Shown here in pieces: positions 10,724 through 17,911 of a DNA stretch of 27,620 nt (position 1 is its first letter; each line of letters opens with the position of its first letter). Under the pieces are notes generated by a model, which saw only the letters and a list, made by a program, of their open reading frames with translations, was not told where the DNA came from and ran no database searches. The translations under genes were made by a program, and so were the position numbers. This DNA comes from CAWEHT01 sp963808455 (lineage in GTDB: Bacteria > Chloroflexota > Anaerolineae > CG2-30-64-16): NCBI GenBank assembly GCA_963808455.1, contig CAWEHT010000319.1, positions 1 through 27,620 on the forward strand. Reading direction: 5' to 3'.

Positions 10724-10790
10724 CAGGCTGACTTGTATACCCGCTCAGAATGACAGGCGCCGCTACCGAAGATGTTGCCTGCAAATGCAC

Positions 10791-10792
10791 TA
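10791..10792. other. TA target-site copy, left side of IS630 element
   Basis: TA dinucleotide directly before the left inverted repeat. It matches the TA at 11909-11910, as expected from the TA target duplication of IS630/Tc1-mariner elements. Confidence 0.7.
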
Positions 10793-10808
10793 AGTACATT
10801 CAGACAAA

Positions 10809-11860
10809 TCATGCGGCATTAGACCCGATGGCCGAGAGCACTTTAGACGGTGTCTCGTTGCATCTTTGGAAGAAGGCCAGGGTTTCGGCGATCAGGGCCT
10901 TGATGCTCGCGAAGAGCTCACAGTGCGTAACTTCCTTGCGGTAGTACCGCCACAGCATTTCGATGGGATTGAGCCAAGGGCTGTAGGTGGGCAGGTACAA
11001 CAGCACCAACCGCCCTGCTGCGCCGCGGACCACGGCTTCGATTTCATCATCTTCGTGCGTACAGGCGTTGTCCCAGGCCACGTACACCGTCTCGTGCGGA
11101 TGCTTGTCGAGCAAAGCCTGCAACAACTCGGCAATCTGACGGCGTCGTTTATGGCGGCGTACGATCACCACCGTCTCGCCGGTGTGATAGTTGACCGCCC
11201 CGATGCCATACTGGGTCTTGGGCTGTCCCGGCGTGGCAATCATGACCTGCTGGCCCTTGGGACTCCACATCGCTTTCAGGGTCGGCAGCCAACTGACGTT
11301 GAACTCGTCGGCATAGTAGAACACAGCGCCCGGCTTCAGCTGGTCTCGGGTGTCTTCAATCGTCTTTTTTTTACAACGTACTCCGGATCGGGGCTGGTGA
11401 TCGTGTGCTGGGGCCGACTCAACACGATGTCAGCCGCCTTGAGATAGACCCGGACCGTTTCGGGTTCGACCCGAATGCCGGTCTGTTCGGCCATGTAGTC
11501 GGCCAAGCGCTGGAGCGTCCAGGTCGAATACGATTGGTCCAGGCTGCGAGGGCGCTGGCGTACCGCTTGCATCAGCCGCTCCCGGTACTCGGGTGTCACC
11601 TTGTCGGGCCGGCCGGGGCGAGGTTGGTCCGCCAAGCCGTTGACGCCCTCCGCCAGGTAACGCTTGAGCCAGGCGACCACCGTGTCCGGGTCCGTACGCA
11701 CGATCTTGGCGATCTCGCTGGCGACCAAGTGTTGCTCGGCAGCCAGCAGGATCATCTGCACCCGGGTTCGCAGGCGGACATCCCGTGTGCTGCGGTACAG
11801 GGTATCGAGTTCCTGGATCGCTGCCGATGTCAGATCAGGGAGTCGGATGGCTTGTCGCAT
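10809..11860 (-). CDS. IS630-family DDE transposase, two frames joined by -1 frameshift
   Basis: orfA runs from ATG 11860 (GGAGG 5 bases upstream) to a stop at 11336 and carries the helix-turn-helix region: IQELDTLYRSTRDVRLRTRV, VASEIAKIVRTDPDTVVAWL and GLADQPRPGRPDKVTPEYRE. orfB continues in the -1 frame to 10809 with the catalytic core: first Asp in FYYADEFNVSWLP, second in YVAWDNACTHEDDE, and Glu in PWLNPIEMLWRYYRKEV. The frames overlap across a run of eight A (minus strand). One -1 slip there restores VVKKKTIEDTRDQLKPGAVF, a continuous domain. orfB has no convincing start of its own; its first candidate, a GTG at 11324, begins inside the catalytic domain. The fused product would be about 350 residues, usual for the family. 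It is probably intact, with frameshifting the natural route of expression. Confidence 0.88.
11365..11372 (-). other. A8 slippery site for -1 ribosomal frameshifting
   Basis: Eight A on the minus strand (eight T on plus), located where orfA and orfB overlap. Reading GTA AAA AAA A followed by a -1 slip gives the in-family joined protein. Homopolymeric A runs are established frameshift sites in IS630 and other IS families. The alternative is one lost A from a sequencing homopolymer error. Confidence 0.6.
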
Positions 11861-11907
11861 GATGACCTCCGGCTCCCAGTATACCCGATTAACTTATCTG
11901 AGTGTAC

Positions 11908-13461
11908 TTAGAGGGGTATGTTGCTGTGTTTCTTCAGCGGATTCGTGTCGCGCTTGTTCTGCAACATTTCCAGGGCGTTGATGACGCGTGGCCGGGTCTC
12001 GCGCTGGCTCGATGACGGCATCGACGTAACCCCGATTGGCGGCGATATATGGGTTGGCGAATTTCTCCCGGTATTCGGCTACCAGCTGGCTACGTGTCGC
12101 CTCGGGGTCCGGAGCGCGGCTGATCTCGCGGCGGAAGACGATGTTCACGGCTGCCTCCGGCCCCATCACGGCGATCTCGGCCGAAGGCCAGGCCAGATTG
12201 ATGTCGCCCGCAGATGTTTCGAGCTCATCACGTCATAGGCGCCGCCGTAGGCCTTACGGGTGATGATCGTGACCTTGGGCACCGTGGCTTCGGCGAAGGC
12301 GAAGAGCAGCTTGGCGCCATGGCGGATGATGCCGCCGTGTTCCTGGGAAGTCCCCGGCAGGAAGCCGGGCACGTCGACAAGCGTGACCAACGGGATGTTG
12401 AAACAGTCGCAGAAGCGCACGAAGCGGGCCGCTTTGACACTGGCATCGATGTCCAGCACGCCGGCGTAAACGGCAGGCTGGTTGGCCACGATGCCGATGC
12501 TGCGTCCATCCAGGCGCGGAAAGCCTATCAGGATGTTGCCGGCCCAATTCGGCATGACCTCGAAAAACTCGCAGTCGTCAGTTATCCCCGTTATCACACG
12601 GTGCATATCGTAAGGCTTGTTGGGCTCGTCCGGCATCAGCGTGTCCAGGCTCTCTTCCATGCGCAGCGGGTCGTCATGCGTGGCGCGCAGTGGCGGGTCT
12701 TCCTGGTTGTTGGAGGGCAGATAGCCCAGCAGGCGGCGCACCAGGAAGATGGCCTCCTCTTCGGTGTCTGACACGAAGTGCGCCACCCCGCTGGTGGAGG
12801 CGTGCGATGCCATCGCGCCGCCCAGCTCCTCGAATGACACCTCTTCGTGCGTCACCGTCTTGACGACCTCGGGCCCGGTGACGAACATGTGGCTCGTGCC
12901 CTTGACCATGACGATGAAATCGGTGATGGCCGGCGAATAGACCGCGCCTCCGGCGCACGGGCCCATGATGCAGCTGATCTGTGGGATCAGGCCGGAGGCC
13001 AGGGTGTTGCGCAGGAAGATGTCGGCGTAGCCGGCCAGGCTCACCACCCCTTCCTGGATGCGGGCGCCGCCCGAGTCATTGAGGCCGATGACCGGGGCGC
13101 CGTTTTTCATGGCCAGGTCCAGGACCTTGCAGATCTTTTCCGCATGCGCCTCGGAGAGAGAACCGCCGACGATGGTGAAGTCCTGCGAGAAGACGTAGAC
13201 CAGGCGCCCCTCGATCGTGCCGTAACCCGTGACGACGCCGTCACCGAGATAGCGCTGTTGGTCGATGCCGAAATCGGTCGAATGGTGCAGGACGAATCGG
13301 TCCAGCTCCACGAAAGAACTGGGGTCGAGAAGCAGCTCCAGCCGCTCGCGCGCCGTCATTTTGCCCTGCGTGTGCTGGCGCTGGATACGCTCCTCCCCGC
13401 CGCCCGACAGGGACTGGACCTTGAGCTCGCGCAGGCGACGGATCTTATCCTGATTCGTCAT
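11908..13461 (-). CDS. pccB: Propionyl-CoA carboxylase carboxyltransferase subunit, two frameshifts
   Basis: Transfers carboxyl from biotin to propionyl-CoA, giving (S)-methylmalonyl-CoA. The start is ATG 13461, MTNQDKIRRLRELK, with GGAGG four bases upstream; an earlier in-frame start at 13518 lies inside the preceding gene and is less likely. Motifs: GGGEERIQRQHTQGKMTARE, FSQDFTIVGGSLSEAHAEK, GLNDSGGARIQEG, IMGPCAGGAVYSPAITDF, and GFLPGTSQEHGGIIRHGAKL near the C-terminus. A missing G near 12208 (CTGCGGG run) shifts frame before INLAWPSAEIAVMGPEAA, and an extra base near 12010 shifts it back before RVINALEMLQNKRD. The protein ends KKHSNIPL, the family's usual tail. About 517 residues when joined. 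The last base of its TAA stop is supplied by the IS630 element. Specificity for propionyl-CoA comes from the epimerase and mutase context. Confidence 0.92.
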
Positions 13462-14191
13462 GCAGCCTCCGTTGACGACGAGCCACGGCAGCTTCACGCC
13501 GCCAGAGCCAGCCGCCAAGCGCGCCGGCCAGGATGCCCCCCGCCAGCGAGCCGGCGGTGATCAGCGTGCCGGCATCCGACCAGAATGCCTCCGGGAAGAG
13601 CCGGATCAGCGAATCGGTGTAGTCGAACGTCCAGTTGCCCTGCGGGAAGAAGATCTCGTGGAACTGGACGAAGAAGGTATCGAAGCCTGCCAGCACGAAG
13701 ACCCCCAGCACCAACAAGCACAGTGTGGTCAGGATCCCGCCGGCCATGATGGCCAGATAGGCGCTGCGGCGCGTGCTGGGCCGCCAGAGCAGCGCCACGA
13801 GCGCGCCCAGGATGAGGATGCCGGCGCCTTCCTGGACCCGCCACAGCTTATCGATGAGGCGCTTCACGTCGACCATGTGGTTGAGCTCGTCGTCCGTGAA
13901 GAGTGAGCCCCCCGTCTCGGGCTTGCGCTGCGCCGCCAGCATGCCGATGGTCTGCCCTGCCGGCGCCGGGCTATTCAAGAAATGGATCGAAGGCAGGGCA
14001 AGCTCCAGCCGCTGCTGCAGCGACCAGCCATAGCGATCGGGCGGGAAGCCCGACCTGTTGTACTCGAAGCGCGGATACCAGTCGCCGACCATGAAGCGGC
14101 TGGCCGTCAGGATCAGAAAGATGGGCAAAGGGAGCGCCACGCACCAACGCAGCAGGCTGACGAGCAGTTTGTTCGATGAGCCGTCTCTCAT
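13445..14191 (-). CDS. TIGR01906 (DUF1461)-family integral membrane protein
   Basis: About 248 residues from ATG 14191 (MRDGSSNKLLVSLLRW). Four hydrophobic segments are visible: VALPLPIFLILTASRFMV, GAGILILGALVALLW, YLAIMAGGILTTLCLLVLG and ITAGSLAGGILAGALGGWLW. A large extracytoplasmic loop between helices 1 and 2 includes FTDDELNHMVDVKRLID, and HEIFFPQGNWTFDYTDSLI precedes the last helix. The latter is the signature block of the TIGR01906/DUF1461 family. Function of the family is unknown. The start lies one base after the dehydrogenase stop, and the 3' end overlaps the carboxyltransferase gene by 17 bases, so it is in the same operon. A longer start at 14236 exists but lies within the upstream gene. 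Confidence 0.82.
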   Translation of the reverse strand: MRDGSSNKLLVSLLRWCVALPLPIFLILTASRFMVGDWYPRFEYNRSGFPPDRYGWSLQQRLELALPSIHFLNSPAPAGQTIGMLAAQRKPETGGSLFTDDELNHMVDVKRLIDKLWRVQEGAGILILGALVALLWRPSTRRSAYLAIMAGGILTTLCLLVLGVFVLAGFDTFFVQFHEIFFPQGNWTFDYTDSLIRLFPEAFWSDAGTLITAGSLAGGILAGALGGWLWRREAAVARRQRRLHDESG

Positions 14192-14192
14192 G

Positions 14193-15230
14193 TCAGCCGA
14201 TCTCGAGCAGGATCTTGCCGAAATTGTCCCCGGCAAGCATGCGTGCCAGCGCGGCGGGGTACTCCGCCAGCGGGTAGACGTGGTTGACCAGCGGCCTGAG
14301 CCGGCCTGCCCACACCTGGCCCATCACGGTCGCGAATTCGGCCTGCGTGCCCATGGTCGAGCCGATGATGCTCAGATGGCGGCCAAAGATCATGTTCGCC
14401 GCTGTGGGCACGTTGTAGCCCGATGAGGCGCCGACACAGAGCAAACGCCCGCCCTTGGCCAGAGCCCGCAAGCTCGAGGCCCAGGTGGCCTCGCCCACAT
14501 TGTCCACCACCACGTCCACGCCCCGTTTGCCGGTGAATTTCCAGATGGCCTTGCTCCAGTCCGGTTCTGCCTGGCGGTCGACGGCCCTTTCCGCACCCAG
14601 CTCGCAAGCCCGCCGCGCTTTCTCGCCGTTGCCGGCGACGGCATAGACCGTGGCGCCGGCCAGGTGGGCTATCTGCATGGCCATGCTGTTCACCCCGCCC
14701 CCCGCGCCGACCACGAGCACCTTTTCTCCCGCTCGGAGCCCGCCGGCACCGATCAGCATATGCCAGGCCGTCACGGCCACGAGGGGAGCCGCCGCGGCCA
14801 GCTGGTCGGGATAGTCATCGGGGATAGCCACCAGGTTCCGTGCGGGTACCCGCACGAATTCGGCGAAAGTGCCTGGGGCATGCTCGCCAAGTATGGCAAA
14901 ATGGTCGCACTGGTTGTCGCGGCCCGCCCGGCAGTAGGGGCAGACGCCGCACCACAACGTCGGGTTCGCCACCACCCGCTGGCCGATCTTCCAAGCGGCC
15001 ACCTCCGCGCCTAGGCCGGCAATCGCGCCCGAGAAGTCGGCGCCCAGGACGTGGGGCCTGGCCAGTTCCAGCCCGCGCCAACCGGCCCTGACGAAATCGT
15101 CGAGCCGGTTCAGCGCCGCGTAACGGACCCTCACCAGGACCTCGTCAGCCCGCGGTTGTGGGACGGCGACGTCCTCGCGATACTGTAGCACCTCCGGCCC
15201 GCCGTGCTCGAAGAAAACGATGGCGCGCAT
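14193..15230 (-). CDS. Zinc-type alcohol dehydrogenase / quinone oxidoreductase-like protein
   Basis: A 345-residue medium-chain dehydrogenase/reductase. ATG 15230 follows GGAGGGTTT, a strong ribosome site; a longer frame to 15353 is rejected. MRAIVFFEHGGPEVLQYRED is typical of this group. A structural-zinc cysteine cluster is visible in LWCGVCPYCRAGRDNQC. The Rossmann motif is VLVVGAGGGVNSMAMQIA, and GTFAEFVRVPARNLVAIPDD is also characteristic. It oxidises or reduces an alcohol, aldehyde or enoyl substrate with NAD(P)H; which one cannot be read from the sequence. Crotonyl-CoA reductase-like use is conceivable near acyl-CoA genes, but the protein is shorter than those. It is the first gene of the minus-strand operon, behind a candidate promoter at 15292-15321. 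Confidence 0.87.
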   Translation of the reverse strand: MRAIVFFEHGGPEVLQYREDVAVPQPRADEVLVRVRYAALNRLDDFVRAGWRGLELARPHVLGADFSGAIAGLGAEVAAWKIGQRVVANPTLWCGVCPYCRAGRDNQCDHFAILGEHAPGTFAEFVRVPARNLVAIPDDYPDQLAAAAPLVAVTAWHMLIGAGGLRAGEKVLVVGAGGGVNSMAMQIAHLAGATVYAVAGNGEKARRACELGAERAVDRQAEPDWSKAIWKFTGKRGVDVVVDNVGEATWASSLRALAKGGRLLCVGASSGYNVPTAANMIFGRHLSIIGSTMGTQAEFATVMGQVWAGRLRPLVNHVYPLAEYPAALARMLAGDNFGKILLEIG

Positions 15231-15291
15231 AAACCCTCCGATGAGCTGCGCTCGCTTCGAATAAGGTCTTACTGTTGAGAAGATTGGCGCT

Positions 15292-15321
15292 ATTCTACAC
15301 CTGCCGCCGGTCAAAAGGCAA
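15292..15321 (-). promoter_or_regulatory. Candidate sigma-70-type promoter for the minus-strand operon
   Basis: On the minus strand TTGCCT (15321-15316) is followed after 18 bases by TAGAAT (15297-15292). This would place the start of transcription near 15285, about 55 bases ahead of the dehydrogenase ATG. It lies back to back with the plus-strand motif at 15339. Sequence-only prediction. Confidence 0.4.
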
Positions 15322-15338
15322 CCGCCCCATCCGGGCAT

Positions 15339-15355
15339 TATGATACAGGTCATGG
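15339..15355 (+). promoter_or_regulatory. Promoter-like motif TATGATACAGGTCATGG upstream of nuoE
   Basis: A 17-base stretch that recurs with a single mismatch at 18661-18677, ahead of the second hydrogenase-operon leader. TATGAT could be a -10 hexamer with transcription starting near 15351. No good -35 is visible. Two copies in two comparable leaders argue for function. Confidence 0.45.
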
Positions 15356-15370
15356 CGCTCGCGCCATCTG

Positions 15371-15386
15371 CGTGATATCGTTCACA
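15371..15386. promoter_or_regulatory. Dyad operator CGTGATATCGTTCACA (Rex or Crp/Fnr type)
   Basis: GTGA and TCAC half-sites separated by six bases. The geometry equals both the Crp consensus TGTGA-N6-TCACA and the Rex consensus TTGTGAA-N4-TTCACAA. It lies 32 bases after the start of the promoter-like motif and 125 bases ahead of nuoE, in the divergent region shared with the minus-strand operon. A near-identical site is at 18717-18732 (13 of 16 bases). Position downstream of the -10 would suit a repressor; Rex is attractive because the operon is NAD(H)-linked, but which protein binds is inference. Confidence 0.55.
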
Positions 15387-15510
15387 CGGTCTACTGCTCC
15401 GGGCATGGATCGCTTATCTGGAGGCCGGTTGGACACGGGTCTCAGGCGCGGCGAGCCATAGCTGCTCGCGCAGTACTCTGTGATCCCTTTTGCCGAGCCG
15501 AGGATGAAGC

Positions 15511-15984
15511 ATGATTGACGATACTTTTACACTGGATCTCTCGCCCCTGGATGCGCTGCTCGAGCGCTTCTCGGGCCAGAAAGGTGCCCTGATCCCGATC
15601 TTGCAGCAGGCGCAGGAAATCTATGGCTACCTGCCGCCGGCGGTGCTCGAAAAGATCGCCCAGGTGACCGGCTTTCCGCTCAGCCGGATCTACGGCGTGG
15701 CGACCTTCTATGCCCAGTTCTATCTCACGCGGCGCGGCCGGCATGTGATCCGGTGCTGCGACGGCACGGCCTGCCACGTCCGGGGGGCAGCCAAGATCAT
15801 CGACGAGTTGGGGAACACGCTCCACATCCTGCCCGGCCATACTACCGATGACTATCGTGTGACCTACGAAGTGGTGTACTGCCTCGGTTCTTGTGGCCTG
15901 GCCCCGGTTGCCGTCGTCAACGATCACGTCGAGGGCCGGCTGACACCTCAGGCCCTGGTGCAGACTGTGCAGGCGCTCAAGTAA
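15511..15984 (+). CDS. NuoE/HoxE-like [2Fe-2S] subunit of the hydrogenase complex
   Basis: A 157-residue thioredoxin-like ferredoxin subunit of NADH-linked complexes (NuoE, HoxE, HydC, StnC family). Cysteines 83 and 88 (CDGTAC) and 124 and 128 (CLGSC) form the [2Fe-2S] site. GALIPILQQAQEIYGYLPP and YGVATFYAQFYL are the family's N-terminal helical motifs. It begins at ATG 15511 after GAGGA about 9 bases upstream. It would pass electrons to or from the NuoF flavin encoded 5 kb downstream. The start of the next small gene overlaps its stop by one base (TAATG). It is the first gene of the operon, behind the promoter-like motif and operator. Confidence 0.92.
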   Translation: MIDDTFTLDLSPLDALLERFSGQKGALIPILQQAQEIYGYLPPAVLEKIAQVTGFPLSRIYGVATFYAQFYLTRRGRHVIRCCDGTACHVRGAAKIIDELGNTLHILPGHTTDDYRVTYEVVYCLGSCGLAPVAVVNDHVEGRLTPQALVQTVQALK

Positions 15985-16187
15985 TGGCTGTGATTGCCGA
16001 GATCAAGACCGATGAGGGCGTGGAGATCGCGTCGTTCGCTCTCCCGGCCAAGACGTTCAAGACCGGGTCACGCGGGTTCTATGTGAACGGCAAGGCCGAG
16101 ATCGACGGTAAGCGCTACCAGGTCCAGATCCAGTTGGTAGAGATCGGGAGCAAGGGCCAGGGAAGCGCTGAAAATGCATCTGCATGA
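15984..16187 (+). CDS. Small conserved-looking protein of unknown function, 67 aa
   Basis: Starts at ATG 15984, sharing a base with the nuoE stop, so it is translationally coupled. It reads MAVIAEIKTDEGVEIASFAL, then AKTFKTGSRGFYVNGKAEID and GKRYQVQIQLVEIGSKG. The pattern suggests an all-beta small domain with alternating hydrophobic positions; there are no cysteines, transmembrane segment or signal peptide. I have an impression of similar about 60-residue hypothetical proteins with a TFKTGSKGFYG-like core, but I cannot name a function. Its position between nuoE and the DRTGG gene suggests a structural or assembly partner of the hydrogenase. It overlaps the next gene by 14 bases. Confidence 0.75.
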   Translation: MAVIAEIKTDEGVEIASFALPAKTFKTGSRGFYVNGKAEIDGKRYQVQIQLVEIGSKGQGSAENASA

Positions 16188-16612
16188 AGTGCTGGCCATC
16201 ACGGACGCGCGCTTGTTGACCTCCGGGACGGACCTGGAACTCAGCGTGCATTGTGGCCTCGCTTCAGACCTGATGAGCGATGTCCTGCGCCTCGATCTCA
16301 CCGATGGGCTGCTCGTGACGGGCCTCGCCAATCAACAGGTCGTGCGGACAGCCGAGATGGCCGACGCTGCCGCCATCCTGCCTCGTGCGCGGCAAAGATC
16401 TCCCGGCTGAGACGGTCGCGTTGGCCGACCGGGTGGGCATCCCGATACTGGCTACAGACCTGAACATGTTCGAGAGTTGTGGCCGGCTTTTTCATGCCGG
16501 TTTGCCGGCGTGCGCAGGAGGCAAGGCAGGGCAGGCGGGCAAGGAAGCTTGCGTCGCAGCAGGTGGCCTGGCCGCGCAGCAGGTCCACCGGCGCGGGACA
16601 GCTGCGTCTTGA
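16174..16612 (+). CDS. DRTGG-domain protein 1, one frameshift, unusual tail
   Basis: Starts at ATG 16174 (MHLHEVLAITDARLL) inside the end of the preceding gene. The body matches the DRTGG domain: VHCGLASDLMSDVL and AEMADAAAIL, then in a second frame RGKDLPAETVALADRVGIPI and ATDLNMFESCGRLFHAG. One extra C near 16381 separates the frames. DRTGG domains occur in phosphotransacetylase/BioD-like and hydrogenase-associated proteins and are thought to sense or bind ligands; exact role unknown. After GRLFHAG, where such proteins normally end, there is an extra stretch of about 35 residues rich in A, G and K. The TGA stop overlaps a TTG start of the next gene (TTGA). Paralogue of the protein at 17549-17887. 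Confidence 0.75.
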
Positions 16613-17592
16613 CGAGCAGCGAAGTCTTCAAAGTCGAGGAACTGGCCTACGAACTGAAAATCGGCGACATCATGACGCGCCAGGTGATCACTGTCGAGCC
16701 CCAGGCCACCGTGCGCGACGTGAAAGAGATCCTGCGTGACCGGCGCATCACGGGCACTCCGGTGACTATCGGCCGGCAACTGGTGGGCATCGTCAGCATC
16801 GAGGACGTGATCGTCGCCATGGAACGTGGCCGGCTGGACATGCCGGTTGCCCAGTGCATGACAACGCGCCTTCACACGGTGCGCGATCAGGATACGGTGG
16901 TGCGAGCGCTGAACGCGTTCGCGCGCACGGGTGTGGGGCGGCTGCCAGTGCTCGACGCCGGCGAGCAGTTGGTCGGGATCCTTACCAAGGACGACGTGAC
17001 GCGTGGTGTGCTCAAAGCGTTGCAGGCGGCTTACCACGAGGAGGAGGTGCGGCAGTATCGCGCCAGCCACGTCTTCGAAGACATGCCGTCGGACCACACC
17101 AGTGTGATGCTGCGCTACGATGTGGCAGTCAACGATTTCGGCGGTGCCGGCCGCGCTTCGAGCCAGGTGAAGCATGCGCTGCGGCGGCTGGGCATCGATC
17201 CGCGCGTGGTGCGGCGGATGGCCATCGCCTCGTATGAGGCCGAGATGAACCTGGTCATCCACACCGTCAGTGGCGGTAGCATCATCGTCGAGGTTACGCC
17301 GCAATTCGTCGCCCTGCTGGCCGCCGACAGTGGGCCGGGCATCTTGAACGTCCAGCAGGCCTTGCAGCCCGGCTTCTCCACTGCTCAGGACTGGATTCGC
17401 GAGATGGGCTTCGGCGCCGGCATGGGCTTGAGCAACATCCGGGCGTGCACCGACGAGATGAACTTGAACTCCAGGCCGGGGCGCGGCACGCGCCTGACGG
17501 CCGTGGTTTACCTCAGGCCGCCATCAGGTGGGGAAGGGAATGTGCCAAATGAAGCTTCGACAGATCATGGAGGCCCTGCCCCTGACGCTTAG
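16609..17592 (+). CDS. CBS-pair protein with C-terminal HATPase (anti-sigma-like) domain
   Basis: About 327 residues. The start chosen is TTG 16609, which overlaps the previous stop; the open frame reaches back to 16477, but that part overlaps the DRTGG gene and looks non-genic. Residues about 15-140 are two CBS domains: IGDIMTRQVITVEPQATVRD with VGIVSIEDVIVAMERG, and VAQCMTTRLHTVRDQDTVV with VGILTKDDVTRGVL. CBS pairs usually bind adenine nucleotides. Residues about 185-315 form a GHKL ATPase domain like RsbW: RRMAIASYEAEMNLVIH (N-box with E and N), DSGPGI (G1-like) and GFGAGMGLSNIRACTDEM (G2). Such proteins accompany NADH-linked hydrogenases in Firmicutes and may act as energy/redox-sensing switches; the partner is unknown. 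The 3' end overlaps the next gene by 44 bases. Confidence 0.85.
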   Translation: MTSSEVFKVEELAYELKIGDIMTRQVITVEPQATVRDVKEILRDRRITGTPVTIGRQLVGIVSIEDVIVAMERGRLDMPVAQCMTTRLHTVRDQDTVVRALNAFARTGVGRLPVLDAGEQLVGILTKDDVTRGVLKALQAAYHEEEVRQYRASHVFEDMPSDHTSVMLRYDVAVNDFGGAGRASSQVKHALRRLGIDPRVVRRMAIASYEAEMNLVIHTVSGGSIIVEVTPQFVALLAADSGPGILNVQQALQPGFSTAQDWIREMGFGAGMGLSNIRACTDEMNLNSRPGRGTRLTAVVYLRPPSGGEGNVPNEASTDHGGPAPDA

Positions 17593-17887
17593 AGCGGGAG
17601 CCGCGGGGCTCGACGCTGAGGTCAGCGGTGGCTATGCGGCCGATCTGCTCAGTTGCGCCATGGCCGGAGCACGCCAGGGCGACCTGTGGATCACGTTGCA
17701 GGGCCATGTGAACGTGGTGGCCATCGCCAGCCTCAATGAACTGGCGGGGATTGTGGTGACCGAGAATAAGCCCATCGCACCCGATACGCTGGCCAAGGCC
17801 GAGACGGAAGGCGTCCCCGTTTTTAGCTGCGCGAGCGACACGTTCCAGGTCGTCGGGCGACTGTGGGAATTGGGCGTGCGGGGCTGA
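17549..17887 (+). CDS. DRTGG-domain protein 2
   Basis: A 112-residue protein from ATG 17549 (MKLRQIMEALPLTLRAGA), AGGG about 10 bases upstream; in-frame starts at 17540 and 17528 are alternatives. A single DRTGG domain fills it: GGYAADLLSCAMAGARQGD, LWITLQGHVNVVAIASLNEL, AGIVVTENKPIAP and AKAETEGVPVFSC, ending FQVVGRLWELGVRG. No catalytic residues are evident. Proteins of this size sit next to PHP and CBS/ATPase genes in hydrogenase clusters; a ligand-sensing role is inferred. It overlaps the CBS-ATPase gene at its 5' end and is followed by the PHP gene after 24 bases. Frame intact. Confidence 0.85.
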   Translation: MKLRQIMEALPLTLRAGAAGLDAEVSGGYAADLLSCAMAGARQGDLWITLQGHVNVVAIASLNELAGIVVTENKPIAPDTLAKAETEGVPVFSCASDTFQVVGRLWELGVRG

Positions 17888-17911
17888 AAAGCCACAGGTT
17901 GGCAGGTTGAC

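Larger units (their letters stand above)
10793..11908 (-). mobile_element. IS630-family insertion sequence, about 1116 bp
   Basis: Complete element with its transposase on the minus strand. Ends form imperfect inverted repeats. The left end reads AGTACATTCAGACAAAT and the right end, reverse complemented, AGTACACTCAGATAAGT, differing at 3 of 17 positions. Both ends are flanked by TA (10791-10792 and 11909-11910). The element lies between the carboxyltransferase and biotin carboxylase genes of one operon, in the same orientation as both, and inserted exactly at the carboxyltransferase stop codon. Confidence 0.9.

Noticed and set aside
10791..11910. Composite transposon or integron carrying the carboxylase genes
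   Set aside because: Only one IS copy with TA-flanked ends is seen, and the neighbouring genes are collinear operon members, so it is a simple insertion.
16477..16608. Longer start for the CBS-ATPase gene
   Set aside because: This part overlaps the DRTGG protein's C-terminus in another frame and has an arginine-rich composition; the TTG that overlaps the previous stop fits better.
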